Shown in pieces: positions 52,338 to 60,399 of a DNA stretch of 64,000 bases. Under the pieces are notes generated by a model. That model had not been told where the DNA came from. It worked only from the letters and a program-made list of their open reading frames with translations, and did not search any database. The stretch covers positions 1-64,000 of the forward strand of contig JAFUVS010000008.1 of assembly GCA_017471175.1 (NCBI GenBank), in the 5' to 3' direction. The position numbers and the translations under genes are program-made. This DNA is from Paludibacteraceae bacterium (GTDB lineage Bacteria; Bacteroidota; Bacteroidia; Bacteroidales; Paludibacteraceae). The number at the start of each line of letters is the position of its first letter. Position 1 is the first letter of the stretch.

Positions 52338-53735
52338 TTACAACACGCTTGTATTCAATTTCCTTTTTACATCAATGACTTCGCCTGTGAATTCAGAAGT
52401 GATTGTATTCAAAGAAGCAACAGCTACCGTCTCCGATTTAAGCAATGTATCCTCCGGTTCGTTACCAAAATTAGATACTCGCATTGGCGTTTTAGTACGT
52501 TCCGGATTAATACAATTGATGCGGATATGATCATTAGACCACTCTTCCGCTAAAGCCTGCACTAAATTGACTACTGCGGCCTTGGTCGCAGAATAGATGC
52601 TGTACATCATTCTTCCGCGAGTATAACTGCTACTTGTATATGCTAATAACGAACCTTTCGTTTGCGCTAAATAGGGGTAAGACGCTTTCGCCACATTAAT
52701 AATACCCAACATATTCACGCTAACAGATTGCTGTATTCGCTTATATTCCATTGAAGATAATGCTTCTTTCACCAAAATTCCCGCCGTGTTCGCCACATAA
52801 TCAATTTTTCCCTCTTTCTCTGACACCTCGCGCAACGCCTTCTCCACTTGTTCTATTTGACCCACATCCACGCCGTTTAAGGAACGGCTGTAAGGATATA
52901 CTTTTGCACCGCATTCTTTTGCTAAACGTACAACATCAGCACCGATACCATAACTGCCACCGAAAACGACCAGCACTTTGCCGTTCAATTGTTCCCTCGT
53001 TTTTTCCGTCAAGGCATCTTGACTGCCTTCTTGACTTTTCAGTTGGAAGAGCTTATCAACGAGGAATAGGTCTTCCTTGTATGTAATCTTCATATTAAAG
53101 ACCTCTCCTTTTACCACAAAGACAGGAGTGTCAGGCATATATTTTCGCACTACGCCGCAGTCGTCCGTAGTAACAAAGTTCGGATCTTGCAGGGCGATTT
53201 CGTAAGCCTTATGAATAGTCCCGCGTTTGAAACATTGCGGTGTCTGGCCACTTCGGAGTAATGATCGGGTAGGTATAGTGTTGATACAATCCGTTTTATC
53301 GACTTGTATAATGGTGTCTGCTACAGGTATTGCCACGTCTATTGCATCGTATTTTTGCAGTGCATCGATGCAATCGTTGATAATTCGGTTATTTACAAGA
53401 GGACGTACTGCATCATGGAAAATCAAGTTATCTGTATCGTCAGTATAGGCGTTTATTGCAGATAGACTCGAATGGTATCTTTCTTTGCCGCCTACCAAGA
53501 TTTTACGTACTTTCCCATAATGGTTATTGACTACCAGTTGCTCAACATCGGCAATAAACTCTGAACGAGTAACAACCGCTATCTCATCTATCAAATCATT
53601 ATGTTCAAACACATCTATCGTGTGTTCTATCACTTTTTTTCCCGCTACTTTGAGAAATTGTTTAGGCAAATCTTGTCCAAAGCGTGAACCGTTACCACCT
53701 GCTAATATTACTGCTACGTTTTTACTCATACGCAT
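52338..53735 (-). CDS. Bifunctional cytidylyltransferase / SDR reductase (Bcs1/Acs1-like CDP-ribitol synthase)
   Basis: A 465-residue fusion. Residues 1-232 are an IspD/TarI-type cytidylyltransferase (ILAGGNGSRFGQDLPKQFL, FHDAVRPLV, RSGQTPQCFKRG). Residues about 250-465 are a short-chain reductase (VVFGGSYGIGADVVRLAKECG for NADP binding and the active-site YSATK). The same order occurs in Haemophilus capsule enzymes Bcs1/Acs1, which reduce ribulose 5-phosphate and couple the ribitol 5-phosphate to CTP. The product would be CDP-ribitol for the phosphotransferase downstream. A second in-frame ATG at 53729 is equally plausible as the start. Confidence 0.88.
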   Translation of the reverse strand: MRMSKNVAVILAGGNGSRFGQDLPKQFLKVAGKKVIEHTIDVFEHNDLIDEIAVVTRSEFIADVEQLVVNNHYGKVRKILVGGKERYHSSLSAINAYTDDTDNLIFHDAVRPLVNNRIINDCIDALQKYDAIDVAIPVADTIIQVDKTDCINTIPTRSLLRSGQTPQCFKRGTIHKAYEIALQDPNFVTTDDCGVVRKYMPDTPVFVVKGEVFNMKITYKEDLFLVDKLFQLKSQEGSQDALTEKTREQLNGKVLVVFGGSYGIGADVVRLAKECGAKVYPYSRSLNGVDVGQIEQVEKALREVSEKEGKIDYVANTAGILVKEALSSMEYKRIQQSVSVNMLGIINVAKASYPYLAQTKGSLLAYTSSSYTRGRMMYSIYSATKAAVVNLVQALAEEWSNDHIRINCINPERTKTPMRVSNFGNEPEDTLLKSETVAVASLNTITSEFTGEVIDVKRKLNTSVL

Positions 53736-53781
53736 CGTTCTATTTTCTTTCAGCGTAGTTAATGTGCCTATTACGGGTATG

Positions 53782-54474
53782 TTATAGCAAATCCTCCTGA
53801 AATGTTATTTTCCGATTAGCCTCCTCGCCCGGTATGATGTGAATGGCGATGTGTGGCATATAGCGCAGTACAATTCCCGCATCATCGGTGACTTGAATGT
53901 CATTTGTGGCTGCTACTGCCAAGTCAAAAGCTTTCTTAATCAATGGTAGTCGAAAAACTTGCGGCGTTTGGGCACGCATCATCGTTGAGCGGAGAGGCAC
54001 GGATTGCAGCGTTAGATTCTCTGTGGCAGATGGTGAGAGGGTAGGAGATTGTACTTGATAGATAGTATCCGTTACAGGAATTGCCACACTCACGGCTTCA
54101 TACTTTGCAATCGCTTCCCTGATGCGCTGTAGGAGGGCTTGGCTCACAAAAGGACGTGCCGCATCGTGTATCCACACGTTCACATTCTCTTGATAATGTT
54201 CACATATAGCTTGGATAGCACGGAAGGACGACTCCCAACGCTCCTTGCCTCCTTCTATTGCGTGAACTCCTGCCGGTACATAGGAAAGCCAGTCGTGGTG
54301 CATTACTACCCATATATCGTTAATAACAGGACAAAGTCTAAACGTATCAATGCACGTTTGGAGAACCGTTCGCCCGTCAGGTAGTGTTCGCAGTTGTTTA
54401 GGAATGTCCCCACCAACGCGTTTGCCTTCTCCTCCGGCAAGAAGTATCGCTATGTTCTGAAAAGTGGATTTCAT
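53782..54474 (-). CDS. IspD-type cytidylyltransferase
   Basis: A 230-residue CTP-dependent transferase: ILLAGGEGKRVGGDIPKQLRTL, GGKERWESSFRAIQ, WIHDAARPFV, SVPLRSTMMRAQTPQVFRL and TDDAGIVLRYM. It may be the housekeeping IspD of isoprenoid synthesis (2-C-methylerythritol 4-phosphate) or a TarI-like ribitol-5-phosphate enzyme, since it lies directly upstream of a fusion with the same domain. Sequence alone does not settle this. Distance to the fusion gene is 46 nt. Confidence 0.85.
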   Translation of the reverse strand: MKSTFQNIAILLAGGEGKRVGGDIPKQLRTLPDGRTVLQTCIDTFRLCPVINDIWVVMHHDWLSYVPAGVHAIEGGKERWESSFRAIQAICEHYQENVNVWIHDAARPFVSQALLQRIREAIAKYEAVSVAIPVTDTIYQVQSPTLSPSATENLTLQSVPLRSTMMRAQTPQVFRLPLIKKAFDLAVAATNDIQVTDDAGIVLRYMPHIAIHIIPGEEANRKITFQEDLL

Positions 54475-54503
54475 TTAGTATCAGACCGAAATTATTTAGG
54501 TCG

Positions 54504-55445
54504 TCATCTTTCAGCCCGCATCGGGTTATGTAGGAAGTCTTCGTAGGCAAGGCGGATACCGTCTTCCAGTTCGGTCTTGTACGTCCATCCTAACCGGGTG
54601 GCTTTGCTAACGTCAAGCAGTTTGCGTGGCGTGCCGTTGGGACGGGTCGTGTCCCACTCGATGCGACCCTTGTAGCCAATCACTTTCGCGACTAATTCGG
54701 TCAGTTCGCGTATGGTCAGTTCTTTGCCTGTACCTGCATTGACCGTCTCGTTGCCCGAATAGTTATTCATCAGGAAGACGCACAGGTTAGCAAGGTCGTC
54801 CACGTAGAGAAACTCGCGCAGCGGCGAACCGTCGCCCCAGCAGGTTACCGACTCGGCTTCTGCTTCTTTGGCTTCGTGGAAACGGCGAATGAGAGCCGGT
54901 AAAACGTGACTGTGCTCGGGATGGTAATTGTCGTTCGGACCATAGAGATTGGTCGGCATCACAGAGATGTAATCTGTACCGTATTGGCGATTGAGGAACT
55001 CGCAGTATTTCAGCCCGCTGATCTTGGCAAGCGCATAGGCTTCGTTGGTCTTTTCCAATTCGCCTGTCAGCAGGCAGTCTTCTGTCATCGGTTGCTTTGC
55101 CAAACGCGGATAGATGCACGATGAGCCGAGGAACTCCAGTTTCTTGCAGCCGTTCTGCCAAGCGGCGTGTATCACGTTCATCTCCAATATCATATTCTCA
55201 TACATAAAGTCCGCCAAGGCGTTTTGGTTGGCAACGATTCCGCCTACTTTGGCTGCTGCAAGAAAGACATATTCAGGCTTCTCTTGCTCGAAGAAACGCT
55301 CTACTTCTTCTTGGCGGGTCAAGTCCAACTCTTTGTGGGTGCGGACGATGATGTTCGTATAGCCTTGCCGTTGCAGTTCGCGAACGATGGCACTGCCCAC
55401 CATACCTCGGTGTCCCGCTACATATATATTACTGTTTTTTTCCAT
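54504..55445 (-). CDS. fcl: GDP-L-fucose synthase
   Basis: A 313-residue extended SDR. It has the N-terminal NADP motif [17 protein letters not shown], the family stretch [48 protein letters not shown] and the catalytic [13 protein letters not shown]. The enzyme epimerises and reduces GDP-4-keto-6-deoxymannose to GDP-L-fucose. It works directly after Gmd, encoded 82 nt upstream, so fucose is likely in the surface glycan or on glycoproteins. Confidence 0.96.
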   Translation of the reverse strand: MEKNSNIYVAGHRGMVGSAIVRELQRQGYTNIIVRTHKELDLTRQEEVERFFEQEKPEYVFLAAAKVGGIVANQNALADFMYENMILEMNVIHAAWQNGCKKLEFLGSSCIYPRLAKQPMTEDCLLTGELEKTNEAYALAKISGLKYCEFLNRQYGTDYISVMPTNLYGPNDNYHPEHSHVLPALIRRFHEAKEAEAESVTCWGDGSPLREFLYVDDLANLCVFLMNNYSGNETVNAGTGKELTIRELTELVAKVIGYKGRIEWDTTRPNGTPRKLLDVSKATRLGWTYKTELEDGIRLAYEDFLHNPMRAER

Positions 55446-55527
55446 ACTATAAAACTAAATAACTCTAAAACTTCTTTCCACTATCTACTTCCCGACTACT
55501 TTCAACTTTTAACTTTCCACTTTTCAC

Positions 55528-56616
55528 TCATTTGACGATTCCTTTCTCCAGATACTCGGCAAGATTAACGCGCGAGTGGGAGAGGATGGTTTCTTCGCGC
55601 ACTTTCCTTACGTCCGACTCCACCATCAGCTTCACCAGTTCCTCAAACGGGGTTTTTGACGGGTTCCAGCCCAATTCGCGTTTGGCTTTTGTCGGGTTAC
55701 CCCAGAGATTGACCACGTCCGTCGGGCGGTAGAAATCGGGACTTACTTCCACCAAAACGCGCCCTGTCTTCGTGTCGATACCTTTCTCCTGTTCGCCTTC
55801 GCCTTCCCAGCGGAGGTCGATGCCCACATAATGGAATGCCAACTGGCAGAACTCGCGTACCGAGTGTTGTACGCCGGTGGCTATCACAAAATCTTCCGGC
55901 TGTTTGTTTTGGAGTATGAGCCACATACATTCCACGTAATCTTTGGCATATCCCCAGTCGCGAAGGGATGAGAGGTTACCCAAGTAGAGTTTGTCTTGTG
56001 TGCCTTGTGCTATACGTGCGGCGGCAAGCGTAATCTTACGTGTGACGAACGTCTCGCCTCTACGTTCGCTTTCGTGGTTGAACAAGATGCCCGAACAGCA
56101 GAACATATTGTATGCCTCGCGGTACTCACGCACAATCCAGTAGCCATAGAGTTTGGCTACAGCGTAAGGACTGTAAGGGTGGAATGGGGTAGTTTCGGAT
56201 TGCGGCACTTCTTCTACTTTGCCGTATAGTTCGCTCGTTGAGGCTTGGTAGATTCGGCACGACTTCGCCAAACCGCATTGACGGACGGCTTCCAAGATAC
56301 GAAGTACACCCGTTGCGTCCACATCGCAGGTAAATTCCGGCGCGTCAAAACTGACCTGTACGTGGCTCTGTGCTGCAAGATTGTAAATTTCGTCCGGCTG
56401 CACGGCACTGATTACTTTGACGATGCTCATCGAGTCGCCCAGATCGCCGTAGTGAAGGTGGAAATGCGGCAAGCCTTCCAAGTGGGCAATGCGCTCGCGG
56501 TAATCGACGCTGCTTCGGCGGATAATGCCGTGTACTTCGTAGCCTTTTTCAAGCAGGAACTCCGACAGATAACTGCCGTCTTGCCCCGTAATGCCGGTGA
56601 TGAGTGCTTTCTTCAT
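55528..56616 (-). CDS. gmd: GDP-mannose 4,6-dehydratase
   Basis: A 362-residue SDR that converts GDP-mannose to GDP-4-keto-6-deoxymannose. NADP motif [32 protein letters not shown], catalytic [14 protein letters not shown], and [14 protein letters not shown]-like [16 protein letters not shown] are present. It is slightly shorter than some homologues but complete. It pairs with fcl downstream. Confidence 0.96.
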   Translation of the reverse strand: MKKALITGITGQDGSYLSEFLLEKGYEVHGIIRRSSVDYRERIAHLEGLPHFHLHYGDLGDSMSIVKVISAVQPDEIYNLAAQSHVQVSFDAPEFTCDVDATGVLRILEAVRQCGLAKSCRIYQASTSELYGKVEEVPQSETTPFHPYSPYAVAKLYGYWIVREYREAYNMFCCSGILFNHESERRGETFVTRKITLAAARIAQGTQDKLYLGNLSSLRDWGYAKDYVECMWLILQNKQPEDFVIATGVQHSVREFCQLAFHYVGIDLRWEGEGEQEKGIDTKTGRVLVEVSPDFYRPTDVVNLWGNPTKAKRELGWNPSKTPFEELVKLMVESDVRKVREETILSHSRVNLAEYLEKGIVK

Positions 56617-56646
56617 AAGTGCTGTTATATCGTTTTGGCAATGAGC

Positions 56647-57213
56647 CTATTGTTTTTTTTCTAAAATCAAGTCGCATAGTTCGCGGATGGCTCCCGTGCC
56701 GCCGCCTTTCGACAGGATATGAATGCCTTTGATGTTCTTCACGCAGTCTAACGCCGTAGAAGGACATGCTGCAAAGCCTACCTCGCGAAGTAACTCCACA
56801 TCGTTCACATCATCCCCCACATAGCATACTTCATTCAGTCCTATTCCCATCGCTTCGCAGATCTGTTTACAGGCATCCGTTTTGCTCATAAAGGGCAGTT
56901 GCTCACCTTCGCCGAGAGCCGGTTGATGGACCACTACGGACGTTTTTTCTTTCTGTCTTCCGACTCCCATATAGAGGTAGTCAAGGTGCAGTTTGCGCGC
57001 CCGATGTAGCACAATGTCAGTCGTTTCTGATGTCAATATGCCGCAAGGGATACCAGCTTTCCGAAGCAGTACCATACCCATCCCGTCATACACACAAAAA
57101 CGCTTAAACTCGTCGCCTGACTCGGTGTAGTACATACCCCCATCGGTCAGACAACCATCCACATCCGTCAAAAAAAGTTTTATTAGGGAAAGTTTGTCAG
57201 AAAGTACAGACAT
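56647..57213 (-). CDS. KdsC-like HAD phosphatase (KDO 8-phosphate phosphatase family)
   Basis: A 188-residue HAD-superfamily protein of the KdsC/KDN-9-phosphatase type without a cap domain. Catalytic Asp17 and Asp19 are in FLTDVDGCLTDGGMYY; other motifs are GILTSE, K in VGRQKEK and CYVGDDVNDVELL. It removes the phosphate from KDO-8-P or a related nonulosonate phosphate. It is first in the fcl-containing operon and has a consensus promoter. KDO for lipid A is the simplest role. Confidence 0.85.
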   Translation of the reverse strand: MSVLSDKLSLIKLFLTDVDGCLTDGGMYYTESGDEFKRFCVYDGMGMVLLRKAGIPCGILTSETTDIVLHRARKLHLDYLYMGVGRQKEKTSVVVHQPALGEGEQLPFMSKTDACKQICEAMGIGLNEVCYVGDDVNDVELLREVGFAACPSTALDCVKNIKGIHILSKGGGTGAIRELCDLILEKKQ

Positions 57214-57257
57214 AGGACTAAATCATAAACATAATGAGTTTGTTTCCTTTTGGCGGG

Positions 57258-57288
57258 CAAAGATAAGTCAAATTGTTCGCAATCCAAA
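57258..57288 (-). promoter_or_regulatory. Promoter for the KdsC-Gmd-Fcl operon
   Basis: On the minus strand TTTG (57288-57285) and TATCTTTG (57265-57258) are 19 nt apart; the leader to the ATG at 57213 is about 35-40 nt. Confidence 0.8.
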
Positions 57289-57303
57289 AAAATAATCGTG
57301 TCG

Positions 57304-57335
57304 TTTGTAGGTTTTGATATATTGCCGTACTTTTG
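57304..57335 (+). promoter_or_regulatory. Promoter for glmS
   Basis: TTTG (57304-57307), 20-nt spacer, TACTTTTG (57328-57335). The leader to the ATG at 57381 is only about 40 nt, too short for a glmS ribozyme. Confidence 0.82.
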
Positions 57336-57380
57336 CGACCCGATAAGGTTAAACAGAATATCCCTAAAATTAAAGCAACT

Positions 57381-59234
57381 ATGTGCGGAATTGTAGGATA
57401 TATAGGTAAACGGCAAGCGTACCCTGTACTCGTTAAGGGGTTGCACCGCTTGGAATATCGTGGGTATGACAGTGCCGGTGTGGCTCTCATCAATGGCGAA
57501 GGACAACTCAATGTCTATAAATCGCAAGGCAAAGTATCTGACCTTGAAGATACAGCGCAACACCAAGACCTGACCGGCTCTGTGGGTATCGCGCACACTC
57601 GATGGGCGACACACGGCGAACCGAATTTCCGCAATGCACATCCGCATCTGTCCCAATACGGACGTTTGGCTATCGTTCACAACGGCATCATAGAGAACTA
57701 TGCCCCTCTGCGTGAGATGCTTCGGCAGAACGGTCGTACTTTCAAGAGCGATACAGATACCGAAGTGGTTGTGCAACTCATTGAGTACTTGCAAGAGAAA
57801 CAGCAACTCTCTTTCCCGCAATCTGTCCGGCGGACCCTGCAGATGCTGCAAGGCTCATACGCCATCGCCGTTTTAGACAAGAACCAACCCGACACGATTG
57901 TGGCTGCTCGCAAAGGCAGCCCGCTCGTGGTCGGAGTGGGGGACAGCGAACTCTTTCTCGGCTCGGATGCTTCTCCAATCGTTGAATATACGAATCGCAT
58001 TATCTACCTTGATGACGAAGATATGGTCGTTCTCCATAGAGAATCCGATTCCAATGCCAACGAGGTCGGTATCGACTTGATGACTCTTCACGGCGAACAT
58101 AAGCAGCCTCGGATAGAGCAGGTAACGCTGGATGTCAGCCAATTAGAAAAAGGCGGATATGACCATTTTATGCTCAAAGAGATCTGCGAGCAACCCCAAT
58201 CGCTTCGTGCTTGTCTGCTTTCTCTTCGGCAGGCACTCTTCGGATCGGATTCAGAGCCTATCTTCTCCCTCTTACAGTCAGCCAATCGCGTGCTTATAAC
58301 CGCTTGCGGTACCTCGTGGCACGCCGGTATAGTCGCTAAATACGCTTTTGAACAGATGGCGCGTATTCCGGTAGATGTGGACTACGCCTCCGAATTCCGT
58401 TACCGAAATCCCGTTATCAACGAGGGCGATCTTGTCATCGCTATCTCGCAGTCGGGCGAAACAGCGGACACCCTTGCCGCCATCGAAATGGCGAAAAAAC
58501 AGGGTGCTAAAGTCCTCAGTATTTGCAACGTCATTGGCTCGTCTATCCCCCGCGCCTCTGACCAAACCATTTACACGATGGTCGGTCCCGAGATTGGCGT
58601 TGCCTCCACTAAAGCCTTCACTGCGCAAGTCACTGTTCTCACTACGCTCGCTATTCTTTGGGGCAAACGCAGAGGAATCGTCTCCGAGTCCGAATCCGCC
58701 GACTTATTGAAGGAATTGGACTCGCTACCCGGGCAAATAGCCAAAATGCTGACGCAAAAAGAGGCTATCCGTCAAATGGCGCAGACACTCTCTTTTGCGC
58801 CCTCGTGCCTATATATAGGGCGTGGCTATAATTACCCCGTGGCACTCGAAGGCGCGCTCAAACTCAAAGAAATCAGTTATATCCACGCCGAGGGTTATCC
58901 GGCTTCCGAGATGAAGCACGGACCTATCGCACTCATCTCGCAGGAAATGCCCGTGGTGACGATAGCCACGCAAAGTCCGATTTACGACAAGTTAGTCAGC
59001 AATATACAGGAGATCCGTGCACGGCAAGGACGCGTGATGGCGGTGGTCAGCGAAGGCGACACCGAGGTAGTGCGTATGGCGGACGGGTACGTGGTTGTAC
59101 CGTGTGTATCAGATTGCTTGAGTCCTATCCTCAACATCGTTCCGCTGCAACTTCTGTCCTATTATGTGGCGTGTCTTAAAGGCTGCAATGTGGATCAACC
59201 CCGCAACCTCGCCAAGTCGGTTACGGTAGAGTAA
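57381..59234 (+). CDS. glmS: Glutamine-fructose-6-phosphate aminotransferase
   Basis: A 617-residue GlmS, the first step of UDP-GlcNAc synthesis for peptidoglycan and lipid A. The mature nucleophile is Cys after the initiator Met (MCGIVGYIGKRQAYPVLVKG). The glutaminase domain has HTRWATHGEPN and the gating HNGIIENY. Two SIS domains follow (ITACGTSWHAG, SQSGETADTLAAIEMAKK; then YIGRGYNYPVALEGALKLKEISYIHAEGY). The C-terminus is the usual AKSVTVE. A longer reading frame upstream is ignored because cleavage chemistry requires Cys at position 2. Confidence 0.98.
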   Translation: MCGIVGYIGKRQAYPVLVKGLHRLEYRGYDSAGVALINGEGQLNVYKSQGKVSDLEDTAQHQDLTGSVGIAHTRWATHGEPNFRNAHPHLSQYGRLAIVHNGIIENYAPLREMLRQNGRTFKSDTDTEVVVQLIEYLQEKQQLSFPQSVRRTLQMLQGSYAIAVLDKNQPDTIVAARKGSPLVVGVGDSELFLGSDASPIVEYTNRIIYLDDEDMVVLHRESDSNANEVGIDLMTLHGEHKQPRIEQVTLDVSQLEKGGYDHFMLKEICEQPQSLRACLLSLRQALFGSDSEPIFSLLQSANRVLITACGTSWHAGIVAKYAFEQMARIPVDVDYASEFRYRNPVINEGDLVIAISQSGETADTLAAIEMAKKQGAKVLSICNVIGSSIPRASDQTIYTMVGPEIGVASTKAFTAQVTVLTTLAILWGKRRGIVSESESADLLKELDSLPGQIAKMLTQKEAIRQMAQTLSFAPSCLYIGRGYNYPVALEGALKLKEISYIHAEGYPASEMKHGPIALISQEMPVVTIATQSPIYDKLVSNIQEIRARQGRVMAVVSEGDTEVVRMADGYVVVPCVSDCLSPILNIVPLQLLSYYVACLKGCNVDQPRNLAKSVTVE

Positions 59235-59246
59235 TCAGCGGCATAA

Positions 59247-59292
59247 TCCTCTAAAAAATAGCATAGAAAAAAGAGGACTTTAGTATTTTTTT
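59247..59292 (+). terminator. Possible terminator after glmS
   Basis: A 6-bp stem (tcctct 59247-59252 with agagga 59272-59277) with a 19-nt A-rich loop is followed by a T-rich tail. The stem is short and weak. Confidence 0.35.
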
Positions 59293-59302
59293 TCAAAAAT
59301 AT

Positions 59303-59333
59303 TTTGTCAGTACACAAATTTGCCGTACTTTTG
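59303..59333 (+). promoter_or_regulatory. Promoter for tRNA-His
   Basis: TTTG (59303-59306), 19-nt spacer, TACTTTTG (59326-59333), about 55 nt before the mature tRNA. Confidence 0.78.
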
Positions 59334-59387
59334 CCGCCGCTTTTGAGAAAATCTGCATTTGATTGTGGATAGTTTCAAAAGCAGTAT

Positions 59388-59461
59388 GGTGGTCATAGCT
59401 CAGTTGGCAGAGCATCGGATTGTGGTTCCGAGTGTCGTGGGTTCGAGCCCCACTCTCCACC
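59388..59461 (+). tRNA. tRNA-His (GTG) with two acceptor-stem mismatches
   Basis: D-arm GCTC/GAGC, anticodon stem TCGGA/TCCGA with loop TTGTGGT (anticodon GTG), T-arm GTGGG/CCCAC with loop TTCGAGC. The extra G(-1) at 59388 and C73 at 59461, typical of bacterial tRNA-His, are encoded. In the acceptor, GTGGTCA faces TCTCCAC: pairs 1-4 and 7 form, but T5-T68 and C6-C67 do not. CCA is not encoded. Confidence 0.92.
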
Positions 59462-59471
59462 CTCTCTTTTT

Positions 59472-59498
59472 ACCCCGTGAGTCATCAACTCGCGGGGT
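59472..59498 (+). terminator. Terminator after tRNA-His
   Basis: An 11-bp stem with one mismatch (accccgtgagt / actcgcggggt) and a 5-nt loop lies 10 nt after the tRNA and is followed by atttcttt. Confidence 0.75.
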
Positions 59499-59644
59499 AT
59501 TTCTTTGTCCGCAAAAATCCGACATCTTACATTTTGTCATTATTCTTTGCATGGCTGTCCGGTAAAACTTTGTTAGCCGTAAAAACATTGAACTTATAGG
59601 TCAAATCGCAGGCTTTTTGCTTGCAGCCTGTAATCAGCATATTG

Positions 59645-59699
59645 TAGTATGATATTAGTATGATATTAGTATGTGATTAGTATGTGATTAGTATGTGAC
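59645..59699 (+). repeat. Five 11-bp tandem repeats related to the TGTGATTA motif
   Basis: Units at 59645, 59656, 59667, 59678 and 59689: tagtatgatat twice, tagtatgtgat twice, tagtatgtgac once. Joined units spell TGTGATTAG, the same octamer as in the 44.55-44.81 kb arrays, here with a one-helical-turn period. Confidence 0.92.
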
Positions 59700-59886
59700 T
59701 CCAATACCCTCACTGAAGGCTTACAGAACTCTCACTGTACCCGCACCGGCCAAGCAACCTCGCCGCAATGTTATTCTGACAAATGGAACTCGCTTCTTGT
59801 TTCCACCGTAACGCACACATGATTTTCAGAGCGTTATAACGCTCCTCACTGCCTGTCTTGGGTTTTATAGGATAGTAATAATTTTT

Positions 59887-59918
59887 TTTGATAATTCCGA
59901 ATAATAGTAGTACTTTTG
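59887..59918 (+). promoter_or_regulatory. Promoter for the frameshifted lipoprotein gene
   Basis: TTTG (59887-59890), 20-nt spacer, TACTTTTG (59911-59918), about 40 nt before the ATG at 59957. Confidence 0.75.
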
Positions 59919-59956
59919 TGTACTAAACCCAAATACCTCCTAATACAATCAATCGT

Positions 59957-60243
59957 ATGAAAAATTATTCTCAAGAATCTTGCTTTTAGTAGCATTCGTA
60001 GTGGCACTATCTGCCTGTGACAAGAACAAGGAAAACCCCGGCAACAACCCTCCGACAGACACATCAATGCCGAAAGTTTCGCGCAATTTTGATGACCTGA
60101 CCGCATGGTATGCCAAAGCAATCAAACGCATGCACCCTTATGCAACCTCCGCTTGGAGCAGCGATGCGGATATAGATGACTTTAATCTCCTATTTGTTGA
60201 TATATGCAAACTTTTTAGCATTTATTTTTCTACAAATCAATAG
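59957..60243 (+). pseudogene. Frameshifted and shortened lipoprotein gene
   Basis: An ATG at 59957 followed by five A residues soon runs into a stop. If the A-run had six, the frame would read MKKLFSRILLLVAFVVALSACDK, a perfect lipoprotein signal with lipobox LSAC, continuing in the open frame to 60243 (KENPGNNPPTDTSMPKVSRN and onward). The total is about 95 residues, and the end (LFSIYFSTNQ) looks like out-of-family read-through, so the 3' part may also be lost. A good promoter remains. Slip-strand phase variation, an assembly error or decay could explain it. Confidence 0.6.
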
Positions 60244-60355
60244 TTTATAGCACTTTTAATGACCGACTAAATAGGCTTATGTCTGAAGCGCCCTCGTCAC
60301 CGATGAATACTGCCACGAAGGGACTTTTTGAACAGCATTTGAACGGGAAATGAAC

Positions 60356-60383
60356 GACGAATGAACGGGAACGCTCATTCGTC
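60356..60383. terminator. Possible bidirectional hairpin between convergent genes
   Basis: A perfect 9-bp inverted repeat (gacgaatga / tcattcgtc) with a 10-nt loop sits 17 nt downstream of the minus-strand lipoprotein stop. There is no strong T-run on either side. Confidence 0.4.
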
Positions 60384-60399
60384 TTAACTTAACCGGTTT

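Larger units (their letters stand above)
59499..59956. other. Intergenic region with 11-bp tandem array and a promoter
   Basis: No convincing gene. It contains the 11-bp array at 59645-59699 and a consensus promoter at 59887-59918 for the frameshifted lipoprotein frame. Confidence 0.7.

Noticed and set aside
57336-57380. glmS ribozyme in the glmS leader
   Set aside because: The leader is about 40 nt, too short, and the ribozyme is a Gram-positive feature.
34977-59461. tRNA genes as attachment sites for an integrated element
   Set aside because: No duplicated tRNA 3' end and no integrase gene were seen near tRNA-Gln or tRNA-His.
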